From Rahnella aquatilis CIP 78.65 = ATCC 33071 (lineage in GTDB: Bacteria; Pseudomonadota; Gammaproteobacteria; Enterobacterales; Enterobacteriaceae): a stretch of DNA of 64,000 nucleotides. This document shows, in pieces, positions 43,401 to 52,400 of the stretch (positions are counted from its first letter, which is position 1; every line of letters begins with the position of its first letter). The notes below the pieces were generated by a model, which was given only the letters and a program-made list of their open reading frames with translations, had not been told where the DNA came from and did not search any database. Where the stretch lies: the NCBI RefSeq assembly GCF_000241955.1, contig NC_016818.1, positions 2,914,001 through 2,978,000 on the forward strand, written 5' to 3'. The position numbers were made by a program, and so were the translations under genes.

Positions 43401-44891
43401 TGTCGGAAAGGCGGAAAACGGCGTAAAGGACGACCATTCACCCGACGGGTTGAGGGTAAAGAAACCGTTGATGCCAGGCGCAGTCACCAGCCAGTCCAGC
43501 CGTCCGTCTCCGTTAACATCCATCAACGCCATAGAGGAAGACTGCATGGCAGGCACCCGAGGTAAAAGCTGCCAGTCACCGTAAGTGACGCTGTTCTCAC
43601 CTTCGCTGCCTCGTACCGGTGCACGGTAATACCAGCCGCCGGACTGGCGAAACAGGACGCCCGGAATGCCTTCGCCGTATAAATCCACCAGCTGATATTG
43701 CTGCCCGTCGTCAAGGCCCGCCAGCGCAGGAAAAGGCTGCCACTGTTCAGATGAGGGACTGACAGAGAACGGGCTGTAACTCAGATCAAGCGGCGGACGG
43801 CTTTGCACCGTGCCATCGGTTTCATAGGCCAGAATTTGCGCGCTGATCATCTGGCTTAGGGTGGCAGAACTTTGGTACTCCAGCAGAAGCCGGAGCACTA
43901 ATGTTTCCGCCGCGTGCAGTTCAGACGGAAAACGATGAAACATCAGAACCTGACGACAAAGACGATGACAGCGAACCTCAAAGCCCACGTCATAGCGTGA
44001 AAAAGGATCCGGTCTCGCCAGCCAGTCAGTCGCAGGCGCACAGGCGACAGGCGCATTCGGATCCAGACTCCTCTCGCCATAATCGAACACCAGGCTAAAC
44101 AGCCACTGGCTGTCATTTGGCATCGTCTCCGTCCAGGCATACAGCGCTTCCTGCGCCGTTTGGTTGCCATAATCAACCTGCGTCAGATACACAAACGTGC
44201 GGTGATCGCGTTGCTGTTCATTCCCGGTCAGGCTGACACCGGCATCATCTTCTTTTTTATAACGATAGCAAATATGTTCACCGTTGGGACTGACCGACTC
44301 CTGCAACATCCAGCCCGCAATGCGGCTGGCGTCTTCGGGGTCGGTAAGCTGTGCCGCTGGCGATTTGCCCAGACAATGAAGCTGGCCGTCGGCGGTATGA
44401 ATCAGCCAGAAATCGCCGCCCTGCGTACCCTGCCAGCGCTCAATAAGATCGCTCCCGGCGGTGACTTGCGAAAGGTATGGAGTGACGCGCCAGGTTTGAT
44501 CCAGCGTCACCTGTCCGTAACGTGAGACGTTACGGCTGACTATTTGCCCGTCATCGCCGTATTTTGGGATAAGCACTTCCCCGCTCGCCCCGATAAACGC
44601 GTCCTCATCAGTATAATGAGGCACACCCCGGCTGGTCCGTCGTTGAATGCTTGCCGCCGCGCATCCCCACCCCAAACCGAATTCGCCGTTTCCTGCCCCG
44701 CTGCTGTAACTCAGCGCCAGCGCAGGCGCATAGCCCCGCCCGGCAGAAATGGGCAACGGCACAGTCATACCGGCCATACCGCCGGGGCCGATATTCCCGA
44801 GTGCTTCGCCCATGCCCTGAATGGCTCCCCCGCCTTTCGGCAGGGAGAGTGTATTTACGGGTAACGTTGAAGACTTCTCTGTTTGTTGCAT
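40497..44891 (-). CDS. TcB component of the right Tc locus (SpvB/TcdB-type)
   Basis: The product is 1464 residues, beginning with the ATG at 44891 behind CAGGAGGCGGT. The SpvB-like start is LPKGGGAIQGMGEALG. Propeller strands include VDLYGEGIPGVLFR, MDVNGDGRLDWL and ADLSGSGLTDIALIG, followed by TcdB middle domains and the RHS-like C-terminus ending in WFTVSEDENDTQEAL. It is clearly paralogous to the TcB at 21319-25722 over its whole length. It serves two TcC genes downstream, so one shell base may be loaded with either of two effectors. Confidence 0.95.
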   Translation of the reverse strand: MQQTEKSSTLPVNTLSLPKGGGAIQGMGEALGNIGPGGMAGMTVPLPISAGRGYAPALALSYSSGAGNGEFGLGWGCAAASIQRRTSRGVPHYTDEDAFIGASGEVLIPKYGDDGQIVSRNVSRYGQVTLDQTWRVTPYLSQVTAGSDLIERWQGTQGGDFWLIHTADGQLHCLGKSPAAQLTDPEDASRIAGWMLQESVSPNGEHICYRYKKEDDAGVSLTGNEQQRDHRTFVYLTQVDYGNQTAQEALYAWTETMPNDSQWLFSLVFDYGERSLDPNAPVACAPATDWLARPDPFSRYDVGFEVRCHRLCRQVLMFHRFPSELHAAETLVLRLLLEYQSSATLSQMISAQILAYETDGTVQSRPPLDLSYSPFSVSPSSEQWQPFPALAGLDDGQQYQLVDLYGEGIPGVLFRQSGGWYYRAPVRGSEGENSVTYGDWQLLPRVPAMQSSSMALMDVNGDGRLDWLVTAPGINGFFTLNPSGEWSSFTPFSAFPTEFTHPSAQWADLSGSGLTDIALIGPKSVRLYANNREGFTRPVQIEQQYTLPVFARDATELVGFSDMLGSGQQHLIRIRYDGITVWPNLGHGKFGEPFVLSTLSFDRQSFDPGRIILADLDGSGGADLLYMHSDYIEVFANLSGNGLAAPMQLALPAGIRYDNLCQLNVADSQGLGVASLILSVPYMTPRHWHCDLTSIKPYLLEAVNNNQGNHNQIIYRSSAQEWLDEKQQFPGAVSALPFPIHIVSQTVNTDEISGSVLTQRSRYRKGVYDGVMREFYGFGYLEQTDTTGGVLTSEDTEPLISKSWFHTGREEDESDLYGTPYVGRFTVTVNPTWLSQFDASGGKDIALTDVSHENRAMLYRALKGSLLGSEVYGADNPIPYTQTRQRYQVRLVQPAKGKNASVAMPGLLESVSYNWEQIATDPLIAQQVVMQKDCFGATVWQVNINYPRLTKPGVDPYPAILPDTAWASSYDSQQQVLRITEGRASYIDLTDAQAWRPGISDCQRTNILTYENYALPASGITFEMLSEPDGLLGNSRPRIYAGQSQIFYQPAVPDLGARVDHVETAELDEASLAAYDGILSRDELIPLLAQAGYVHVPALLPVPGASDEPVYCIASAYTTYLPASRFYLPETQRQTMLTGATTLTYDDYACCVISSRDAAGNTTSAAYDYRFLKPCKIIDINDNTAEIQLDALGGQMGSSFYGTEQGVMTGFDSVTEYPVPVTLTVEQAINQAEGSPQHLATVIVDDPFSWMGQVTQQQCGSGWDTLLEQRFITFEGYIRAAGRDWANSTREISGLDASVRGLLADAVTTPVHVATLTADRYPDDDQQQVRISVAFFDGFGRTLQQSGKVAPGDAWVRDTAGELVIATGGEPVTTPADPRWAVSGRVEYNNKGLPVRAYQPYFINDWQYVVDSALRTAGYADTHFYDAPGREIKVVRAGSGYQTRQQYFPWFTVSEDENDTQEAL

Positions 44892-44939
44892 ACCGCCTCC
44901 TGAAAATGGATGTCGCTACCTTCGCCTTGTTTTATTCCA

Positions 44940-47900
44940 TCACGACAATGTGGCTTTCACATCCTCTTCAAAGGTTGTCCCGCCATACAGCGCGGTGTAG
45001 TTGACCTGAACAATCACATCATTGAGTGCATCAAGCAGGGCTTTTTGTTCGGTATGCGCAGGGTTCGGGAACGAAAGTTGCCAGCCAGAAATTGCACCCG
45101 TCCCTTCAAACGGCAGATAGCGTTCGTCCCCAAACGAGAGTTCAAACAGACCGCTGTCTGAGAGTCCGCGCGAAATAGCCACTTGCTGGCTGGCACGCAG
45201 ATTGGCTATCACATTGCTGTCACTTCCGGTGGTGGGATCCTGCAAATATTGCACACCAAGGATGTCCGCCTTCAGTAAGGTACTGCTGCCGGTCTGCGTC
45301 AGTAAGGCGCGAACGTCCTGCCACGGGCCAATCAGGGTAGGCAATGAAACAGAGACATATTTTATCTGGCGCAGATATTGCCCCGGATAGTCGTTATCAA
45401 ACAGCGTCTCATTGAGCGTAAAGCTGAAGACCCCATTCTGGCGCTGAACATCAAACTGGCTGCCCAGCAACTGACGCAGCGAAATCGTTTTAGTCATCTC
45501 TAAACGACGGGTATTACGGCCCAGCCAGGCCGCTTCCATCTGCTGCACGTTAAGCTGCAGGTTCTCGCCGACCAGCAAGCCCCGGTAGCTGTTATTCCAG
45601 GCAGAGGTGTTGATAAATACCGTGGTGAAATCACCAATTTCGTACTGCCAGGCGGATTGTGCATTCAGCGCCTGCGTAATCACCGCATCATAGGCCTGGT
45701 AATAAAGGGCCGCCATTTGCCCGGCCAGCCAGTTATACAGAGAGGACTGACTAAAGCGCGTATTGAGGAAGGTCAGCGTGGATTGCAGATTGTGTTGCTG
45801 TTGTTTTGCCTGCGCGAGCGATGTCTGCGCGGACTGTTGCCGGATGCTCAGTGTATCGAGTTGCTTATCAATGGCGTTCAGTTCCCCCTCCGCCTGCTGA
45901 TATTGAATTTTCCATTCATCACGACGGCGACGCCATTCCTCAGATATCTGGATCCGCTGAGCGGCGGTTTGCGTGACCATCGCCGCGGACTGGAGAGAAT
46001 CGAAACCGGAATAAAGTAACCCCCCCCATTTTGACCCGCCGACAGCCAGACCAAAAATATTCGGTGCCATATCCAGCGCGGCTCCGGCGAGGGACATCGC
46101 CGGGGCAGCAGCTATCAATGCTGCCGAGGCAGAGTAGCTGTTCAGCACAGACTCTTCCTGATCGGTTAAGTTGTCTTCGTAAAGCGAGCGGTAGTGCGCG
46201 AAACGCTGTGCCGTCACCTCACGGCTGGCATACATGGCGTCACGCTCTGCCTGCAGCTCGTTAAGGGCTTCTTCCTGCAGAGTAATCGCAAATTCCGAGA
46301 GATCTACTGCCTGCTGCTGATCCAGCTCCTGCAACGCGGCACTCTCCCCCCGTTCGTAGAAACTCAGCAAATTACTGCCAAACTGGGTCAGTGTTGAAAT
46401 GGCGCTGTAAACACCCGGCAACAAGACCCGGAAGCGATAAGCCGGAATATTGATTGCGGCGCCCCCGGCGACCTGCAACAGGCTGCCGCCCTGCGCCCGC
46501 TGCTGCATCAGTTGTGTCGGGTTAGCAGGCGGCGCGTAGAGTGGAAGGATCATCGGCTGGCCATTGATACTCAGATTGTGACGCAGATTAAACAGCCGGC
46601 CATTGAGCGTTTGCCAGAACGCCAGCAACTGCACATTGAGAGGCGAAACAAAGTTCGCATTATCCTGCACTGCCAGCGCCTGATTGAGCCCGCCGCTTAG
46701 CAGCGGCAAATCCGTGGTGCTGATGAGTTGCTGCTCAAAATTGCGCAACGCAAGATTGGGGCTGGCACTCACCTCTGCCAGCGTTTGAGGCTGCCATTGA
46801 TTGACAATCTTTAACGCCGGATCCGGCCCGAGTAAATTGCTGACCTGCGCATAACCTAAACGCGCATTGCCCAGCGCATCCGGCGTCAGCTGACGGTAGA
46901 AGTTATCCGCCTGATCAAGAATATTACGCACATACACCATGAACAGGTTCTTGCGATAGTGCACCGGCTCGCTCATCGCCACACTGTCCGGGTCAAGAGG
47001 GTTAATCAGGGAATCCGCCAGCAAATCTGTCACGTCCGGCGTGACAATTGGCCGGGAATTCCAGTAATCAGGCTGCGGATATAGCGGATTGCTGCTAACA
47101 CGGCCTCGCGCAGAGGGGTCAAACAGATAGTGGTACCAGTTTCGCGCTTGTGCATACTGTTGTTCCTGGTTCAGCCGCCAGGCCACCAGATACGGCATAT
47201 AGAAAAACAGTTCCCAGAAGTAGAGGCCATTGGCACCGTTAAAGTCCATCGGCACCGCAGTGCCACCCGATGTTAATGCAGGTTCCAGCGTAAGCTGGGT
47301 GTCCCAGGCCAGCAGGGCATCAATGCTGATGTTGGCTTTGGCGACCAGCTCTTTCGCGAACAGGGTGTTAAGGCGAATTGCGGAGATTGTTGAACTGAAC
47401 TGGCTAAAATCGAGAAATTGCACTTTACCTAAGGTGATATCAGTGATTGAGTTTAATTTCGGTGAATTAGCCAGCCCTTCATTCACTTTAAAATTTATTT
47501 TAATGGCCGAGTCACCGTAGCTGGTGCCATTAAGCGTCTGGCTTATTCCATAAGAAATCGTCACCAACTGATTTAGTGAAGGTAAAGTATAAGGAATATT
47601 GAGTGAATAGGTCTGTGTGCTGTTTGCCGAAGCAAATTCCTGGGTTGCCAGGCGTGTACTGCTTTTCCACTCCCCCAAATAGCCACTTAAAATCGTCTTT
47701 GTATGGCTGTAATCAAAAAAGCCAAAAGCGGAATATACATTGTTATTAAATTCATCACCATAAACAAGCTGGACGACTTGAAAATGTATATCTGCGGCCC
47801 CGCTTGAAACAAGCTGATTTATGTGCGACTCACTAAATGAATTTGCGAGTGAAAGCGATAACATACTATCTGAATCAAACTTATGCCTCCCAAAAGGGAA

Positions 47901-49391
47901 TAAGCCATCATAACGATTCCTTTCAACAGTAACGTAGGCATAATAATTATGATAATCATAAGAAGGATCATAATGCGCATCGAGATAAATATCATTCCCT
48001 GCCAGTTGAATAGTTGCTGATAAACTACCATTAACGTCACCACTATCAATAGAGTTGATACTAAGCTTAGCATAGTGGTAATTATTAAAGGTCGCATTTA
48101 AATCAAAGCTGACGATTATAGCGCCCGACGAATTCTTGACTACTTTTACATCACTATCTTTGACTGGTGATATTTTATTTACCAGATGGGCACTATCAGA
48201 TATGTTCAGGCTTGAAAAAGAGGTAAGATAATATTTAAATGACCCCGCTATTTTTGGTTGAATACGAGATTGATGGTCACTGGTGCAGAGATAAGGGAAA
48301 TAACTAGAGATATCAAAGCCACTATCATTGATAATAACATTAAACCACTCATCAACACGATATTGAAGAAAATTATCAACATCATCTGATACCAGGCTCA
48401 CACACAGGCTACGCTGATTTCCGCTAGCAGAGGGATCATCCTGCACCGACAAAGTATAAAGATCAGATTTATCGGTGTCATAGAGCCAGCTGGTATCATC
48501 CACTGTCTGACTGCCTAAAGCCTGAGGCGCACTCCAGCTATTATCATATTTTCTATAGGCAACATAGGCGGTAATGGTAGCACTGTAATTAATCTGATCA
48601 CCGCTGCTGCCAGCCTCATCTGTTGTTATACTCCGCTCCCACCAGCTCAGGTATAAGCGGTTATTAAACATGACCAGACGCACGATTCCGACCAGTGTTT
48701 CTTCCGCAAGATTGACATCCACTTTTAACCACTCTGACCAGGCACTGGCCGGAATGATCCCATTTTCACTCATCCCCATATTCAGCGAACGCCAGTACCA
48801 CACGGCCGGGCTATCTTTACTGCGGCCAAGAAAATAATAAACATCCTGTTCTTCATCGAAGCCATCCAGAGATCCGCTGACCACATTCAGGTTGGCGATT
48901 TGTTCAAATTCATTAAGATAATTCAGCACTACACTCTGCGCAGTATCACTGTTGATTTGATTCTGGTTTAAGGTGGTTTCCAGATTTTTGAAAAAAGTCG
49001 TTTTCGAACTGCGCAATGACGGGTCGATATAATTTTCAGGGTAAGTGTCCAGCTCCATGGCCCCGGCCCAGAGGCTGTATTGATTCGCGCCTTGCTTCCA
49101 CGCACTGAGCGTATCGGGGTCGATCACGTCACTGTCAAAACCCGGCTCCATATTCAGCGCCAGACTGTTCAGGTATTGCTGAATACTGGTCATGGCGGCT
49201 GAGGCTTTTGACGTCGTCACCTGTTGGGTGACTAACGGGTCAATCAATAAATATTCATAGATATCGTTGGTATCGCGGATACAGTCCTGCAACTCACCGG
49301 CCTGATAATTTGGCAGATATTGCCCCATATAATAAGCCAGTAAGGCGTCACGATAACCTTCGTTTAATTTTGCTGCCGCTGATGTTGTCAT
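44940..49391 (-). CDS. TcA2 of the right Tc locus (TcaB/TccB-type)
   Basis: The product is 1483 residues, paralogous to the TcA2 at 25775-30229 and nearly the same length. The N-terminus has IYEYLLIDPLVTQQVTTSKA, the channel part has FYERGESAALQELDQQQAVD and the helical EEWRRRRDEWKIQYQQAEGE, and the TcB-binding end has LPFEGTGAISGWQLSFPNP. The central region (about residues 230-660, DNA 47.4-48.7 kb) is AT-rich and hardly matches the left paralogue, while both flanks are closely related. It is the second gene of the right locus, 40 bases after TcA1. Confidence 0.94.
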   Translation of the reverse strand: MTTSAAAKLNEGYRDALLAYYMGQYLPNYQAGELQDCIRDTNDIYEYLLIDPLVTQQVTTSKASAAMTSIQQYLNSLALNMEPGFDSDVIDPDTLSAWKQGANQYSLWAGAMELDTYPENYIDPSLRSSKTTFFKNLETTLNQNQINSDTAQSVVLNYLNEFEQIANLNVVSGSLDGFDEEQDVYYFLGRSKDSPAVWYWRSLNMGMSENGIIPASAWSEWLKVDVNLAEETLVGIVRLVMFNNRLYLSWWERSITTDEAGSSGDQINYSATITAYVAYRKYDNSWSAPQALGSQTVDDTSWLYDTDKSDLYTLSVQDDPSASGNQRSLCVSLVSDDVDNFLQYRVDEWFNVIINDSGFDISSYFPYLCTSDHQSRIQPKIAGSFKYYLTSFSSLNISDSAHLVNKISPVKDSDVKVVKNSSGAIIVSFDLNATFNNYHYAKLSINSIDSGDVNGSLSATIQLAGNDIYLDAHYDPSYDYHNYYAYVTVERNRYDGLFPFGRHKFDSDSMLSLSLANSFSESHINQLVSSGAADIHFQVVQLVYGDEFNNNVYSAFGFFDYSHTKTILSGYLGEWKSSTRLATQEFASANSTQTYSLNIPYTLPSLNQLVTISYGISQTLNGTSYGDSAIKINFKVNEGLANSPKLNSITDITLGKVQFLDFSQFSSTISAIRLNTLFAKELVAKANISIDALLAWDTQLTLEPALTSGGTAVPMDFNGANGLYFWELFFYMPYLVAWRLNQEQQYAQARNWYHYLFDPSARGRVSSNPLYPQPDYWNSRPIVTPDVTDLLADSLINPLDPDSVAMSEPVHYRKNLFMVYVRNILDQADNFYRQLTPDALGNARLGYAQVSNLLGPDPALKIVNQWQPQTLAEVSASPNLALRNFEQQLISTTDLPLLSGGLNQALAVQDNANFVSPLNVQLLAFWQTLNGRLFNLRHNLSINGQPMILPLYAPPANPTQLMQQRAQGGSLLQVAGGAAINIPAYRFRVLLPGVYSAISTLTQFGSNLLSFYERGESAALQELDQQQAVDLSEFAITLQEEALNELQAERDAMYASREVTAQRFAHYRSLYEDNLTDQEESVLNSYSASAALIAAAPAMSLAGAALDMAPNIFGLAVGGSKWGGLLYSGFDSLQSAAMVTQTAAQRIQISEEWRRRRDEWKIQYQQAEGELNAIDKQLDTLSIRQQSAQTSLAQAKQQQHNLQSTLTFLNTRFSQSSLYNWLAGQMAALYYQAYDAVITQALNAQSAWQYEIGDFTTVFINTSAWNNSYRGLLVGENLQLNVQQMEAAWLGRNTRRLEMTKTISLRQLLGSQFDVQRQNGVFSFTLNETLFDNDYPGQYLRQIKYVSVSLPTLIGPWQDVRALLTQTGSSTLLKADILGVQYLQDPTTGSDSNVIANLRASQQVAISRGLSDSGLFELSFGDERYLPFEGTGAISGWQLSFPNPAHTEQKALLDALNDVIVQVNYTALYGGTTFEEDVKATLS

Positions 49392-49431
49392 AATAATGAT
49401 TCCTGTATTTAACGATTGGGTTATCGCGGAT

Positions 49432-52400
49432 TTATTCCGCCTGCGTCGTGGAAATCAGGGATTCCCCGGCCTGCTGCCACTGGTCGTAATCGCTTTGTGT
49501 CGTCAGTTGAATAATCTCCAGCAGAGGGGTCATCGACAGTCCGGTGAGCTGACTGAGGTGCTGCAGGCGCATGACCTGATCAATCAGAATTATACTGTAC
49601 ACCCAGTTGGCCGGTGCATTATTGCAGACGTAATAAATAGCCTCTTCCGTTTCCTTCACCTCCCAGCCAAGCAGTGCGGCAAGCGCACGGCTGGACTCCG
49701 CCGGGCCGAGCACGATGCCGTTGCTTGCCCGGCTCAGATACGCCAGAATGTCATCTTCATTCAGCGGCGTTTGCAGGCTCAGACAGTCATAGCGGCTAAA
49801 GGCGTAAAGTAGTGGCAGGGTCAGGGTGGTATCCGGCACACCAAACCAGTCAGGATGGCTGAGATAGGTGCTCACCGCCGCCGCAGACAACTGGAAAATA
49901 CGGGTCAGTGCCGCCCGGCGGCCGACATCAAACAGCAGCTCGGACCAGGTGGTGACTCCGCGGTAATGGGCATCAGTGACGTCACGCAGTGCCCAGGTCT
50001 TGCTGAGTAAGTCATAACTGCCGGAATCCGCCCACGTCAGCAGGAAAGGAGAAAGGGACTGATCAACACCCAATGTTCGGGCAATGGCACTGTTGGCAAT
50101 ACCGTCCTGGGTTAATTTCGTCTGGTAGATCAGGTTGGCGAATTGTGCCGTGATTTGTTCATCAGTTAACAGGCTGTCAATTTCAACTTTGGCAATATCT
50201 GCAGCCACCATGCGGGTGATAGCCTCCAGTTCAGATTCTCTGGGCTGGCATACAACCGGTAAAATTATACCGTCGGCATCAATCAGGTCGCTAAAGATGA
50301 AGATATAGCTACCAGGCATTATTTTGTATTTACAATCGCTTACCGGTACGTTGTTTTTTACAATATTTCGAATCTCTTCAAGTGTCAGCAATCGATCCCA
50401 CACGGAGATATCACAATAATTTGTAACAGTGGGCTGGCCATACTTCCCTAAATCCCCAAACCGACCTATTGTTACACTCGATCCTGGTGTAATTTGAGCA
50501 GATGCTATACGGTTGGGATTGCTTTGCCAGAATTCATCCGCTGAGCTGATATATAGCTGTAATTTAATTTCATCTGCTTTAAAGCCATAATATACATACA
50601 ACCATTCTCCTTTAGTCATATACGCCCCGGTGATATGTACTCCCGATGAAGCATCATCAAGATAAGTCACCTCGATATGTTTTGTACTCGTACCAGCATT
50701 ATAATTAATTTCGAAACCATGACGCTGACTTGATGTTTTATCAGTCATCATAATATGTACTTTATCATCAGTAACGCTCACCGGGACATTCATCCAAAAA
50801 CCGATGGCATAGTCTTTATCCCCCTGAAGCCCGGTCATGACAACATCTGAGAAAGCGATATATTCTGATCGCGTTGTATCAACCTGATAGCTGGGTGTAA
50901 ATTTACTTTCGTCTTCACCAAGTAACTTACAAAATGAGCCTTCTCTCATGGTTTCAGGACTTTTGCTTATATCCATAGACAGATTACTCGCTTCAAAAAC
51001 CGCATCCGTCAGCAATGCTGAACTGAGGTGCTGATTAATATCGCTGATCAAATTCATCTGACCGGTGGTGGCATTTTCCTGAGGTTGTCTGGCTCCCTCA
51101 GTATCCAGAATCACCAGCGAGGTGGCGGCAGAAAGCCCTGTCGTTTTCAGCCATTGCACCCCGGAAGACAACGCCATCAGCACATCGAGAATATCGTCGC
51201 CGCTGGCATTCACCGCCTTAATGACCGGTACCCCGGCCAGTTTGTCGACTACCCGCTGACCGCTGATGAGCTGCATCAGTGACAGCCCTTCGGTCAGGCT
51301 CAGGCCAAACAGTTTCGGCAGCGTCGCCAGCCGGTACAGAGCCGAGACCACCGGTAATGTACAGGGCAAGGTTTTATTGACCAGATTGCCCTGTTGCCCT
51401 GCAACCCGTTCCGCCAGAACGGAAAATTGCGCTTCGGTAATCCCTAATCCCGCACAGAGTTGTTTAATAATGCGACCGTTCTGGCTGCTATTGTCGTCAT
51501 AAATAAAGTTGGTATTGGTCAAGGCAAAAGGTTTTTCAAATAATGAAGGTGAATTAAATATCTGATCAAAAAAGGGTACTGCAGGAGAAATAGCATACGG
51601 CGTTATTTCGTCGATCAGCGCGGCAAATTGCCAGGCATTGACATCATAATATTGCTGATAATGACAAAAGACTCCCAGCATACGCAGCGTATTGTCATTC
51701 ATGGTAAGTGTCGTGTTATTTTCTGCATGCTGGGCGGCACTGACCAATAAATCGACCTGATCATAAGGTAACCCCAACCAGCGCTGTAAACGGATTTGGC
51801 GGTTGATCCTTTCCAGGCGATCATAGTTGAGATAAACGAGACATCCGTCTGAATCTTTATCTAAAGGATAATAATGAATCATATCCGTGCGACCACCAAC
51901 GGGTAAATCACTATTCATGATATCAGTTATCGGTCCAACCGATATATAGTAACTCCAAATCGCCATATCATCGAATTCCATGACTGCTTTTCTGTTCGGA
52001 TATTTTTCATAGTACGCATTACCTTTGTTGCCATTAAAACCAAAGCAGTCTGAATGGCCAATGGAAGTGATAGCTGTAAGATCAAGTTCTCTATAGTTTT
52101 TAAAAACCCCTCCGTAACCATATCGAAAATAAATTGTCATGGAGTTGGTGTTTGTGCCATCGCCACTTGCAAACATAGTATTGAAATAACACCACTTACC
52201 AATCCCGCTAAAGGGTATAGTCGCCTTCGATATGTGTACCCCATCGCTGAATTCAAAGGAGAGAGAATAGGCACCATTACTCAACAATAAAAATAAACTT
52301 ATTCCAGCAGAGGTATCAGCATCGGCATCTAATTTATTGGTATATATTAATGCATGGTCTGGAGCGCCCTCATGAATTTTGCACCAAAAATTTAGCGTAT

